From contig JAIQDT010000192.1 of NCBI GenBank assembly GCA_021521415.1, positions 2,232,001 to 2,296,000 on the forward strand: DNA of 64,000 bases, written 5' to 3'. Below the pieces are notes generated by a model, which did not search any database, was not told the origin of the DNA, and worked only from the letters and a program-made list of their open reading frames with translations. Shown in pieces: positions 43,791-55,651 of the stretch; within the stretch, counting starts at the first letter, position 1, and the number at the start of each line of letters is the position of its first letter. This DNA comes from Bidens hawaiensis. Lineage: Eukaryota; Streptophyta; Magnoliopsida; Asterales; Asteraceae. A program made the translations under genes and the position numbers.

Positions 43791-46681
43791 TCAAGCATGA
43801 ACGCCTTCTCGTACACAAACTGAAACTACTCTTTGATATTTCTTTGCTTCTTCTTTCCAAGCAGGAATGTAAAATATCCTTTTCTCGTTCAGCACCTGCA
43901 GATCAGCTTGAGACAAATTCACTAAGTGCATTGGATCATACACTCTCATCAGCTCTTGTTCATCTTCATCCTCCATCACTGCTTCAGCTGTTTCACTATC
44001 AACGTACCACCATTTCAGATCTTTGAGCACATCCTTGGGCATTTGTTTCATCGGCACTTCTTTTAGACACCGGATCGGCTTATACTTCATTATCATCCAA
44101 GGCTTGCCATCAGCTCTCATACCTCTGTCTTTATCTTCAACTAGCTTTCCATTCTGCGGCTTTAATAACTCGAACTTTTTCTCTCTTATGCTTTCTTTCC
44201 AAACTATCTTCCCAATAATCCTAGCCATATTATCGTCACTCCTGTTTATCAACCCCAACCTGGCTAAGTCCTTCACTTCACATTCAGGCAACATATTCAA
44301 CGATCTCAACAACCTCTTGAAATACTGAACCCCATCATACCGTTTAATCACAAAAAGCCTCAACTGCTCATCATATAACCAGCATATAATCCCCTTTTTC
44401 GATTCAGCATAACAATTGATGTTGTAGCTTTTCTTGAACATAGTAGGGACCGCCGGTTTCTTAGTCTTTACGAACCACTGAGCGTGGCCTTCTTTCCATC
44501 TTGGCTGCTCCTCCCATTCTGTCTCATCACATCCCGTATCTTGACCCAGATCTGACTTTTCAACTGCCGAAATTTCATGTTAAACATTCTCCTCCACAAT
44601 CTCTCCTTCTTCAGCTTCATCGTCAATCACGATCTCAGCCCCTATCTTCTCAATCTCTTCCATTGGTAACACAACATCATCACACATAACGTCATCATCT
44701 AACACCTCCTCAGCATCCACAACCACCACATCATCACCGCCTGAACCGCCAGCTGCACTCGTTGACTCCCCCTGAGATGTAGAAGTCCCAAGAGCTTGTT
44801 CAGTTCTTGGCAACTCACCACCTGCACCTTTCAATGCATTGGGATCATCGTCTCGATCGTTATGCTTCTTCGTCCTCAGCTCGTCACCCTTACAGCTCGT
44901 CTCCCCGTGAGATGCCAAGAACTGTTTCAAGGCATCAAATATTTTACCATGCTCGATCAGGAGGGACGACTGAATTTGATTCTCCGCAACGAGGCGCTGA
45001 ATAGCATGAGTCTGGATTAAATTTACTCTTGATTGTTCTGCCACGACCCTTTCAAGCGCTGCTATTCTTTCCGAGTCGGATAACGTTGCATCGAAATCAA
45101 ACCTCATATGTGATATGTCTTGAGCGTACGGAGGAGGGATTCCCAATGTAACCGGCACCTCAGAAACAGGTGGAAACGTAACCGCAGGTGGTATCGTAAC
45201 CGACAACCCTGCAGTGGCAACAACTGTCGACTCAACAAACCTTGCTACGACCTCCGATGGAGTAAGAGATGGAGGTGGCAAGGAAACAATCTCCGGAGCC
45301 GAGAGCTGGAATGTAGTGGGTGGGATGCCGAAGGAAGATGAGGTAGTCACCACGGAAACATCCGCGGCGCTTAACCCTGTAACTGGCAGTGATGAAGGGA
45401 CCATAGTCATACCAGATAGTGCGGGTGGAGTAAAACGAACCACCCTTGAGCTCTCACCAGCTCCCGAACCTGCACCTGCCCTTTCCCTTCTCGATCTTCG
45501 AACCAATCGATGTAAATCTTCTTCAAAATCCAAATTCTTTCTTGAGAGATCAAAATCTGTCTAGCCTCAGCCACATCATCATTCGAAGAATCAGAATCAG
45601 CCTCCGTCGTAGCTGCCATAGCCACATCCACACTAGTAACCCGTGCAACCGAGACTTGTACATCTTCCTCAGGATCAACACGCTCCATATCAGAAAATCC
45701 TTGACCGCCAAACGCAGCTTCAAGGTCTACATTTTCCTCCGGTGCCACAACAGGAGCAGCAGGTAAAGTTTGTTGTACCTCAGGTGGTGGTTGAGGTGCT
45801 CCAGCCTGTTGTGGTGCCGGATCTCGAAACTCGTCCCCACGAGCTGCAACATACGCAGGATTGATCAAGTACCCAAATAATGGAGTATGTCGAGGACGGA
45901 GCTCAGGCTTACTTCTTGCACTTGATGATCTACACTGAGCGAAGATTCTCTTGCTTACACTCTCCACATATCTAATCAGGCGGCGCTGAGGTAACGTAGG
46001 AGCAACGTGATTCAAGATCATTTGAAGGAATCTTGGATACATCAAGAACCTCTCACGCGCCACCGCTCGTCTTTGATGGTCTATCTCGTAGAACAGCATC
46101 TGACTAAAGTTATAACGCTTATTGTAAGTCAGTGCTGTCATCGCTGACTGCATCGTTGCACCCATTCCATCTGTACCAGCCTTTCTCCCCGACATACACA
46201 CGATCATCACGTGCATGTGAAAGCGCCATTGGTCCAGGAAGAACCCCTTGCGTCTCTGAGTATCCCCCAAAAGACCAGAATAGCCCATTCTCAGAAAAGC
46301 ACCATCTCTGAATGGAGCCACGAAGTCGGTAGGGTCATTTCTCGTTTCATCCCCAAACTGCAAAGCCACCCTGATCTGCTCAGACGAGAACTGCACTACT
46401 TGATTGTTAACCGTTGCACGCATAACTGGGGGCTCGACTCGACAATCATATTCAACTGTCTGCCAGAAATCTTCGATGTTTGGCAAAGAGACAGGTAGTG
46501 TTGTAGTAATAGCGTGGAAGATACGCGAGCGGATAAGAAACGTGATGATTTCGCGGAAATCATCAACACCGCTCGCATCCGGGTCCAAAGTTATGTACAT
46601 GTTATGCCCCGGAAAAAACTGCCGATTGTTATCTCCTCCTTCGTCACCACCAGCACCACCGGCTCCCGCTACAGCCGCCAT
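43791..46681 (-). pseudogene. Env-like ORF of element E (one frameshift, one stop)
   Basis: A long frame downstream of pol, as in SIRE-type elements where it is called env-like; its true role is not established. The ATG is at 46681 (MAAVAGAGGAGG). The N-terminal globular part includes FREIITFLIRSRIFHAITTT, YNKRYNFSQMLFYEIDHQRR and PLFGYLINPAYVAARGD. Next come a Pro/Ala/Glu-rich middle, a Ser/Thr/Pro/Val-rich region, an acidic stretch (DDVMCDDVVLPMEEIEK), and a C-terminal domain with CWLYDEQLRLFVIKRYDG and LARLGLINRSDDN. The frame changes near 45535, and a single TAA at 44580-44582 separates the last part, which remains in the same frame. Without the two lesions it would be about 960 codons. 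No clear signal peptide is seen. Confidence 0.75.
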
Positions 46682-46724
46682 ATCTGCAACATAAACGGTC
46701 TAAGTTAGAAAAACGTCGAAGCAA

Positions 46725-47480
46725 ATCACAACTTCGCCTATTACCATGAGCGAAGTTATGATTTATACTGTATAGGCGAAGTTAGGGGTGGGGCGAAGTT
46801 GGAAACAACTTCGCCTTAACTTTAACTTTGCCTGATAACAGTTAATTAGAAATAAGTTAAGGGCTAGGCGAAGTTGATGATAACTTCGCCTAACCACAAC
46901 TTCGCCTCTTATTCTGTTAAACAATTAAATCAACAAGCGAAGTTAAGCGTTAGGCGAAGTTAAGGATAACTTCGCCTAAACTGCAACTTCTCCTGAATCT
47001 GAAGCGGCAACAGTTTAGAGACAAATCGAGGTGAGATTTGGAGAATTGGATGATTGTGGACTCATAAACACATGATTTTATGGATATCAAAACGATCAAG
47101 ATGATTACGACCACGTAAAAACTAGTTTGAAAATCGGGTGTTGCGGGTTTGAATGAACGGGGTCCTAAGACGGACCAAAACGACCTCTAAATAAATGATC
47201 AACGCGAATTATACGTTACCCCGACTCTACACACCTTTAACATGGATTGAAATTGAGAGAAAATAACAAAGATTGATTCACAGTTAACTTCGCTTGATGG
47301 TTAAAAAGCTAACTTCGCTGGTTTATGAAAATAATGAAGAGTTTGACCAAATATATCTTTATATAGGGTCAAAGTTATACAGGCGAAGTTAGGGTTAACT
47401 TCGCCTATCCCATAACTTCGCCTGTTTAAACAACTTCGCCTATCCTATAAGTTCGCCTGTTTAAACAACTTCGCCTATAT
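46725..47480. repeat. AACTTCGC/GCGAAGTT word array
   Basis: About 18 exact copies of AACTTCGC or GCGAAGTT in 750 bases, on both strands, most extended to AACTTCGCCTA or TAGGCGAAGTT, plus variants such as ACTTTGCC and AGTTCGCC. Spacing is irregular. Several neighbours form inverted pairs, for example GGCGAAGTT...AACTTCGCC. Confidence 0.92.
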
Positions 47481-48489
47481 TAAACTTTACAAAACAAACC
47501 CTCATACTTTGAACATTTTGCAATTAACTTTTAAAACTTCCTTTAAAGAGTAAAATGTTACGATCAACTACCAAGTAACCAGGTATAAAATCATAAAACG
47601 ACATAAGTAGAATAAATTTTAGAAAAAAGTACACGGGATCAAATTTCAGTCTTGACGGGGGACCAACATGTTTTAGAAAAGATCCGAACATGAATCATAC
47701 TAATTAAGTGACTGTCACATAGATCCATGTTCAGCTGTATTATGACATAAAGAGACAGGTTGTAAGTAGGTAAATAACTTAGTATGGTTTTCATCGCTTC
47801 TGTGATACGGGTTAGGTTTAATTAAGCTCAAAACTTAAATGGGCAACACATCAGAGATTGTGATACCTCCTATCTATTCTCAAAGCTTGTTTGGCTTTCC
47901 CCAAGTCACCCCAAGTTGACCTCGACCCGTAGTGTCTGATTAAATAGTAAGTACTCTTCGATCTTTAGACTCTTCTTCCCGTTCTCTTTCTTGCCTCATG
48001 ATTGATAAGTATTACATTATAAGCTTTAGAAGGCTTAAATAATTTTTTTTTAAATAATAAGATTTACAAAGCTTCAAGTAAACTACTGCAAGTCCCGAAT
48101 CTGGATCACTGCAGTTTCTTGACACACCATCTTCTCGGGAATCAGAACACTCACGGGCTCGTGTATGACTGGGTAATCGCTTTTCTGTCTATCATTCGGA
48201 AAGATATATATGGAGACATGCACAACTCTTAAGGAGTTTCCACGTAAGATCGAGGAGACTTAGTTAGTATCACTTCTACTATTACGCACCATAAAAAGCT
48301 ACAATGACATACAATGACTGTTCTAAAGTCTTTTAGGCCTAATAACTTCAATAGTTAAGCACACAGAATCAGTTTGTCCATCACTTTCCTAGGTTGGGTC
48401 AATTTTCTTTTAAACATTGTATATTCACTTCTTACGAAGTAGTAGACTTAAAAATTATTTCATCTCCCAATTAAAAAAAAAAAATTAAC

Positions 48490-48775
48490 TTCTATCGCCC
48501 CGATCAAGTCGAAGTCTTCAGGTAAACGGCTATCCTGAAGATCCAATGGATCAGCTGGACCGACCACATACGAGTATGTGTCCTTCTAAGTATGAACGAC
48601 TAATTTTCAGCGAAAGAATAAAAACACATCATAAACCGCCCCGGTCACTTTCAGTCATCTGGTTAATGGCTATCCTCATACTCTACAGGTAGAAATGAGG
48701 ACCAAATATATCCGAAGATATGTCCTTCAAACTGAAGCAACCGACATAATTCTAAGCGATAGTGACGTTTTTTTT
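48490..48775. repeat. Two diverged ~140-150-bp units downstream of pol
   Basis: Units at about 48495-48625 and 48640-48770 share CGCCCCG(A/G)TCA, a TCTTCAGGTAAACGGCTATCCT-like part against TCATCTGGTTAATGGCTATCCT, then TATGTCCTTC and a form of CTAA..TTC..AGCGA. Lone shared words elsewhere are absent, so this is an old tandem duplication. Confidence 0.65.
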
Positions 48776-48801
48776 TTTGTAAGTAAAAACGAAAAACACA
48801 G

Positions 48802-51800
48802 TTACTCGGGATTGATCATCCCATTTAGCTCAACAAGGTTTTGAAAACGAGTTTTGTCAAACGCTTTAGTAAACAAATCAGCGAAATTAGCTAACGAATC
48901 AACCTTTTCGAGCACTATCAATTTCTTCTCAGCACAATCCCGTATAAAATGATGACGGATGTCAATGTGTTTAGTTTTGCTATGCTTTACGGGATTGTTA
49001 GATACTGAGATAGCAGCAGTGTTATCTATGCAAATACGAGTATGAGTGAAATTCAGACCGTAATCGCGCAATTGCTGTTGTATCCAAAGAACCTGGGAGC
49101 AGCAGTTCGATGCTGCCATGTATTCTGCTTCACAGGTAGAAATGGCGACTGAGGTCTGCTTCTTGCACTACCATGACACTAATCTGCCTCCAAGAAACTG
49201 ACATCCACCTGTTGTCGACTTCCGATTCTGATTGCATCCTCCACAATCAGAATCCGTGTAGGCGACTAACTCCAAGTCTCCCCCTTTCGTGTACCACAAC
49301 CCTAGCTTAGGCTTGCCTTTGAGATAACGCAATATCCTCTTCACACCTTTCATGTGAGATTCCTTTGGGTTTGCCTGAAAACGAGCACAAAGACAAACTG
49401 CAAACATAATATCAGGTCTAGATGCAGTTAAATACATTAAATAACCTATTATTGCCCGATATTGGGTGGGGTCCACGTCTGCATCACTGTCTGAATCAGC
49501 ACCCAATTTATGGTTGACGCAAACTGGAGTATCAAATGGAGTTCTGTCCTCCATCTTGAAGCGTTTGAGAACGTCTTGGACATATTTAGTCTGATGAATG
49601 AACATCCCATCTTTCTTCTGATCAACCTGCAATCCTAAAAAGAAAGTTAGTTCACCCATAGCACTCATTTCAAACCTCTTTTTCATGACGGCTTCAAACT
49701 CCTGACACATGGCGACTTTTGACGCAGCAAAGATGATGTCGTCCACATAGACTTGAACCAGAAGAAGGTCTCTTCCTTTTCTCTTCACGAACAGTGTGCT
49801 ATCGATCTTTCCCCTTTCAAACTCATTCTCAAGCAAGTAATCGGATAGAGTGGCATACCAGGCACGAGGGGCCTGATGTAGCCCATATAGCGTTTTACTT
49901 AGCTTATACACGTGATCAGGAAAGTCTGGGTCAGGAAAACCCGGAGGCTGCTCAACGTACACAACCTCATCGACTTTACCGTTAAGAAATGCACTTTTCA
50001 CGTCTAATTGGAACACCTTCATCTCCTTGTGTGCAGCAAATGCCAAAAACAGTCGAATCGCTTCCAATCTTGCCACGGGCGCAAACACTTCATTGTAGTC
50101 GATCCCCTCTTGCTGATTAAAACCTTTTACAACCAGCCTTGCCTTGTTCCTTATGATTATTCCTTTCTCATCTCTCTTACATTTGAAAACCCATTTGGTG
50201 CCAATTGCATACACATTCTTCGGTTTTGCAACCAAATTCCATACCTCCATCTTCTTGAACTGGGCTAACTCTTCTTGCATGGCTTCGACCCACGAGCTGT
50301 CCTTGAGAGCCATTTGATAGTTCTTTGGTTCAATCTGGCTGATGAAGCAGGTGTACAAGCATTCGTTAATGATGCCTGTATCTTTAATGCTTGTGTAAAC
50401 ACAAGTGTGCTCATTCAAGCTTCGTCTTGTTTGTACACCGTCGGACAGATCACCTATCACGTTCTCCAAAGGGTGATTTTTGTGAACACTCGTAGTCGGA
50501 ACCGAACTGACTTGCAGATTGTCTTCCAGGTTCGAAGATAGTTCATCAATGGGTGATTGTTGTTGAGAGTGAAAAGGATTAAAGAATTCCTCTTCTGTAG
50601 AGGCAGCAGGGGTATCAACAGCATTTGACGAGGAAGGTTGACATTCATCGTACTGCGGTCGTTGCACAACACTTTCTTCCTCATCATAAAGGATCTTCGT
50701 AGCTATTCTCTCATCAACTTCTGCACAATCCAAGTAAGGCAAATTAAAAGATTTAAAAAGCTTATCATAGTCGAAAGCCCCAGCGGGTCCCGTGCTTGGT
50801 TTTGGTGATTTGTAACTTGTGATGTCAGTGTTACACACCACCTCAACCTTGCTGGTCGATAGATTAAAGACTCGTCTGTTGGGTGTCCCAACAACATATC
50901 CGACTAAAATACCTTCGTCGGCTATCTCACCAAATTTTGAGTTCGTCTTTACTATCGAACACGGGGACCCGAATGGTTCGAGACCATTCAAGTTATGCTT
51001 TCTACCATGCATAAGTTCATAACATGTTTTATTCAATCTTTTAACAGTTAAAACTCGATTAAGGATATAACAGGCTGTTGCAACAGCTTCAGCCCAGAAC
51101 ACCACAGGAAGTTTAGAATCAGCCAGCATGGTTCTGGCTCCTTCAATTAGCGTTCTGTTCTTCCTCTCAGCCACCCCATTTTGTTGCGGAGTATACGGAG
51201 CGCTGTACTGGTGGTCTATCCCTTTCTGTAAGCAGAATATCTCCATCTGATAGTTTTTGAACTCTGTCCCATTGTCACTCCTGATGTATTTAACCTTTCT
51301 CCCCATAATATTCTCAACCTTGGTAATCAAGTTAATTACCAACTGAACCGTTTCATCCTTTGTCTTCAGGAAATATACCCAAGAATATCGAGAGAAATCA
51401 TCAGTTATCACCAAGCAGTATGATGTTCCACCTAGGCTTTTTACATTCACGGGACCGAAGAGATCCATGTGAAGTAGGTCTAGGGTACTGACTATTGAAT
51501 TAACCTTCTTGGTGTGATGAGATTTCTTGTGTTGCTTTCCCTTCTTGCACGATAGACATTGGTCTTCAAAGTTGAAATTTTTCAAGGGAACACCCAGCAC
51601 CAGCCCATTCTTGACAATGTAGTTCATTTTTCGAAGATGTATATGCCCCATTCTTCGATGCCATAACTCGGACTCCGATTCAGTTGCTTTTGACAGAATA
51701 CATGATTCTTCTGTTGCCATCTCAGTCAACCTCATGTCCATAACATATGTATTCTTTTCCCTTGGAGCCTTCATTACTATCCGTGCCTTTGGTATCTTGA

Positions 51801-52110
51801 AACCAGGATACAGTACAATCGCTTCACTTTTGGTAAAGTGCACAGTGTAATCTTTGTCACAGATCTGAGACACACTCAGCAAATTATGCTTCAGCTCTTC
51901 AACGAAATTCACCTTTTCTAGCTTCATTTTGCCATTTGTCACCGTCCCCATTCCAGTAATTCTACCACCACTCTCTCCAGCAAAACTTACTCTACCTCCC
52001 TGAACAGGTTTCCATTCGTGTAACAAATTCTTGTTACCCGTCATGTGCCGGGAACAGCCGCTATCCACAACCCATAGATTGTTTGCAGCCCTGTTCAACT
52101 GTTCCTGCAC
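48802..52110 (-). pseudogene. Element E pol: PR-INT-RT-RNase H, one internal stop
   Basis: Nearly intact copia polyprotein (about 1,100 codons). From 52110: protease [12 protein letters not shown] (Asp 16); pre-integrase zinc finger H151, H156, C185, C188; integrase DD35E residues at D216 (HMDLFG), D279 (RSDNG) and E315 (GVAERKNR); RT from about residue 606 ([19 protein letters not shown] with D703, YVDD at 788-791); RNase H with YTDSDCGG (about 951). A TAG at 49168-49170 follows LVSW. The same frame continues to 48802 with STCEAEYMAAS, CIDNTAA and the DLFTKAFDKTRF tail, so all catalytic residues survive. There is no ATG at the start; the frame is in register with the gag frame upstream across one TAA (52126-52128). 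Confidence 0.92.
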
Positions 52111-52125
52111 GATTAAAGTAAAGGA

Positions 52126-53290
52126 TTAAAATCTGGGGACCCAAGACCTATTGGTCTTGGGTCGATTAAATCTGTTAAAAGGCATCCCGTACTTTGGCTG
52201 TCCAAAGTTAGTATTAGAATGATTTCTGTAAGTCCTAAAAGGATACCTTCTTGTAGATTGACTATGAGGCCATCCAAACCTTCGTGAATTAAATGAATTA
52301 TAACTAATGATTTGGTTGTTAACAGGGAAAAACTGAGATCGATTTCTTTGAAAACCTAGATTAGTCCAATATCTGAACTTTGATGAGTTTGTATTCTTAC
52401 CATTATAGTAATTACTGTTAGCTCTATTCTCAGTTTTCGAAGGCCTCATACCTCTGAATCTCTGATTCAGAGGGCAATCAGCAATCAGGTGTCCTATTTG
52501 ATTGCATCTGAAACAACTCCTGTGTTCAACTTTCGTCTCAACAGTTGTTTTAGATGTTGAGGTTGCATTACTGCCCGTTTGTCTAACATATGGTGGGACA
52601 TACGGGTTTAGTGGAGAATTCTTTTCAGTTGGTTTATGTTCCTCTCCACGTTTTAGTAACACTGCCTCTTCTTTTGTCTCACTAGACTCGGATGTCTTGT
52701 CCGAATTTGATGAGACAGAACTAGGAACAGAAATCTTAACATTCGAAACAGGCTTACTCGTTTCGCTTTTACTAACTTCTGGATCTTTAATCGTAACTTT
52801 AACAGGAACTGTCTGACCAATTTCCTCATCAACAGATTTCTGATTACTAGGATCATAAGTATAGTTATGATTATAAGGTGGTGGAACTTCAGAATATCCA
52901 ATTCCTCCCCTTTTAAATGGGGAACTTTGATCACTTACGAGGTGATCAAGTATTGCGGAGGAATTTCTAAATTGCTCAAGTTTTCTGTTTAGTTCCACCA
53001 CTTTCACCTGGTAATCAGCTATCTGTTTATCCCTTTCAGCAATTAGTTTGGTTTTCTCTTCTAACACTTCATAGCTAAGATCAATTACTTGTATTTTTTC
53101 AGCTAGACTGGCTTTAAGACTTCTGATATCTTTCTCACTAGCTTTTATTTTTACCGTGTAACTATTTTCTCTAGTTTTAGTGTAATAATGATCTTCTTTT
53201 ACTGTTTTAAATTGAGCATCCAAACTAACAAACTGATCAGTTATTGTTTTCAATTGTTCAGACAGATTTTCACATTTCGTACAAGGGAGT
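52126..53290 (-). pseudogene. Element E gag C-terminal part with second zinc knuckle
   Basis: A 375-codon frame on the minus strand. A coiled-coil-like, charged N-terminal half (SLKASLAEKIQVIDLSYEVL, KTKLIAERDKQIADYQVK) is followed by a Ser/Thr/Pro-rich region, then the CCHC knuckle CFRCNQIGHLIADC near residue 250. A basic, Asn/Arg/Tyr-rich tail follows, which would suit RNA binding. It ends at TAA 52126-52128, in the same frame as pol. It is separated from the upstream gag by a frame change near 53280. A second knuckle plus coiled coil is typical of SIRE-type gag. Confidence 0.8.
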
Positions 53291-54761
53291 TTAGAATTAC
53301 CTCAGAGAGCTGATCATTCACCTCTGCCATATAAGCTTGATCTTCTCTTGTCTCTCTGTTTTTTCCTTCAGTTTCGATGTTAACCAAGTTGGCCTGTTCG
53401 AACACTTCCTCAACTTGCAGATTCCAATTGTATTCCCCGTTCTGTCTGGATATCATCGCCCTATTCTCGTTACTTCCCCCATTCGGTTGTGTTGGCCTGT
53501 TCTGACTACGTTCTACTCGTTCATTTGTGCATTCTTTAGCAAAGTGTCCATTCTATTGACAGTTATAACACCGAACCTTTGACTTATCAAACCCTGGTCT
53601 TTCGCCAACAAACTTTCTACCAGTTTTCTTCATAAACCTTTTGACTCTTCTTACTATCATCGCCATCTGCCACTGCAGATCCATCTCCTCCAGATCATCA
53701 GCATCGATCTGATCATAGTCTTCGTCTAAAGTTGCAGGGTCAACGATTTTACCTTTAATGTAATTTTCGTAAGAAGCAATGAAAGATGCATAGAGAGCAA
53801 ACTGCTGTTCAGCAGATTTAACACTCATGGGCATCTGAGAGTAGTTGTTGTTCGGAACACTTGAGGAAAAACTACCCTTTGTTGCTTGAGGTTTAGAAGC
53901 ATTTGTTCCACCAGCTACGAAACACACATCACCATCCATGTTGAGAGTTACATGACCATCATGAGTTGAGTTAGAGCTCGAGTCACCCTTTGAGTAGTAA
54001 GCAGATGATTCTGACTTCGAACTTGAACTTGAATTAACTTTCGCACCATACATTCCCGGATCCTGAACCTGATCAGTTGATGTCTCTTTTCGAACCATGT
54101 TAAGTTCAAAAGTTCGTAGTTTATTGACTGTTGTTTCCAAGTCAATGTTGGCAAACTCTTTATCTTCTCTCATCAAGACAGTGTACATCTCCCATTTCGG
54201 TGGGAGAGCATCAAGAAGTTTTTCCACGATCTCTTCTTCTTTATAGCCAATTGAATAGTTCCTGAGTTCGGTCATTAAGTGGTAATACCTTGTGATGATA
54301 TCATCAAGTGACTCATTCTTCAAATGCTTGAACACCGAGAATTGGGTTTTGAGTAGCTTAATTTTGGATGCACGTATCCCCACATTACCTTCATATCGGT
54401 TTTCAAGCGCTTCCCAGAGCTCTCTGGCGGTTTTATATTTCCTGAAGGTGTGAAGAATCTCTTGTGGAAGAGTCATTGTTATCGCAACATGAGCTTTGCT
54501 TTCAGCCTCATACATCTTCTTTTCTTCTTCTTCCATCTTATTGTGTTTCGTAATTTGTTCACGACCCTCATACAAAGCCGTTGGTGGAATGTATCCATCT
54601 TGAATGCACACCCACATCTTAGCATCTTGATATTTAACATACTGCTCAAACCGATCTTTCCAAGCCACGAAATTGGTACCCTTAAGCATTTTCGGTGCCT
54701 TAGTAGCTGAACCTGCTTCCACCTCCATTTTCACCAGTTCCGTAATATTTATAGAAGTCAT
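53291..54761 (-). pseudogene. Element E gag N-part (stop in first zinc knuckle)
   Basis: The start ATG 54761 ([17 protein letters not shown]) is preferred over the longer frame to 54902, which starts with TTG and lies in leader words. The gag core is visible: [61 protein letters not shown], and [18 protein letters not shown] near the end. The knuckle reads CYNC-Q-stop-NGHFAKEC: a TAG at 53553-53555 stands where one residue is needed, as expected from a CAG-to-TAG change. The frame continues (ECTNERVERSQNRP) to about 53290, where it shifts. Confidence 0.88.
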
Positions 54762-55235
54762 CTTCGGAGGAAATACGAACGAACACTCAAAGAAACAAAC
54801 AAAAAATGTTAAATTATTCAGAACAGTACCAATAGGCGAAGTTAAACTTAACTTCGCTGAAGTCTTAACTTCGCTTGAATTCTTAACTTCGCTTCTTCTC
54901 AACTTCGCCTGATTAGGCGAAGTTGCAGATAACTTCGCTTAAGTTAAGCAAACTTGTGAGGTATGCGAAGTTGTTAATAACTTCGCCTAAACTTATATCT
55001 TCGCCAAAACCCTACAAACAGTGGCGGCAACTTCGCCTGATTAACACAACGTTTTTGCAGGTTTGATTTTGACGTTTTGCGAGGTATGCGAAGGTGTAAT
55101 GGGTTGTTTTTGGTGGAGTGAGGTGAGTAGTACACAAAAACTCGGTATTCCAACGTAAACTCGTCCCGCGAATAGTCGAACGGAACGATTTCTACACCCG
55201 TGTGATAATCCCGAACCACACAATCACGAGCAAAA
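54762..55235 (-). other. Leader of element E with word cluster
   Basis: Non-coding leader between primer site and gag. Ten exact AACTTCGC/GCGAAGTT words lie at about 54835-55040, in both orientations. The small frames at 54974-55223 are not supported. Confidence 0.75.
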
Positions 55236-55247
55236 GCTTTGATACCA
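55236..55247 (-). other. Primer-binding site of element E
   Basis: The minus strand reads TGGTATCAAAGC, two bases inside the 5' LTR, the same initiator-Met-type site as element C. Confidence 0.92.
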
Positions 55248-55249
55248 AT

Positions 55250-55651
55250 TGTAGGTTCCCAGCCGAATCTACACGGAAATATCTCGTTCTACGTAGGTGC
55301 GGAATCCCTACGTAAGACGTTACGAGCGTAGAATCGATATACGTTAAACACAAGCAAACACACGTTACAATACTCAAAAAACACGTTGTATTGCAACTAA
55401 TAACAAGTGATATACAATCACCAATTACACGTACTGAAAACTTGATTTTCAAATAACCCGTAGGCTAACCTATATATCATACGACAACTTCGCCTAACAT
55501 GTTTAGGCGAAGTTGTCACTAACTTCGCTTGTTCCACAAGTTCGCCTATATCAGGCGAACTTGTGAGACAAGTTCGCTTAAACATCAATACAAATCAAAA
55601 TAACACGATTACAGACACTAGATACTGAACTACTGACATCATGTACCAACA
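55250..55651 (-). repeat. 5' LTR of element E
   Basis: 402 bp, TGTAGGTTCCC...ACCAACA on the plus strand. It differs from the 3' LTR at six positions (for example CTACGTAAGACGTT against CTACATAAGACGAT) and keeps both hairpins. Confidence 0.95.

Larger units (their letters stand above)
46682..48801 (-). other. Pol-to-env spacer of element E
   Basis: 2.1 kb without a supported frame. The part next to the env-like ORF (46725-47480) is the densest AACTTCGC word cluster in the window. The part next to pol (about 48490-48775) holds two diverged units of about 140-150 bp. The rest is unrecognised. Confidence 0.7.
43309..55651 (-). mobile_element. SIRE-like copia element E, 12.3 kb, nearly intact
   Basis: A complete LTR retrotransposon in minus orientation between GTTAT duplications (43304-43308 and 55652-55656). 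Order on the minus strand: 5' LTR, primer site, leader, gag, protease, integrase, RT, RNase H, a 2.1-kb spacer, an env-like frame, polypurine tract, 3' LTR. The two 402-bp LTRs differ at six positions by eye (about 1.5%), so insertion was recent. At a commonly used grass rate (1.3e-8 per site per year) that is about half a million years, which is only indicative for this plant. Despite its youth it carries several frame-breaking changes. Confidence 0.95.

Noticed and set aside
44796..45864. Plus-strand frames of 65-116 codons
   Set aside because: Antisense shadows of the env-like ORF; basic, Arg/Ser-rich composition mirrors its acidic, Val/Pro-rich coding strand.
49794..51022. Plus-strand frames of 63-88 codons
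   Set aside because: Antisense shadows of the pol frame of element E, which has full domain support.
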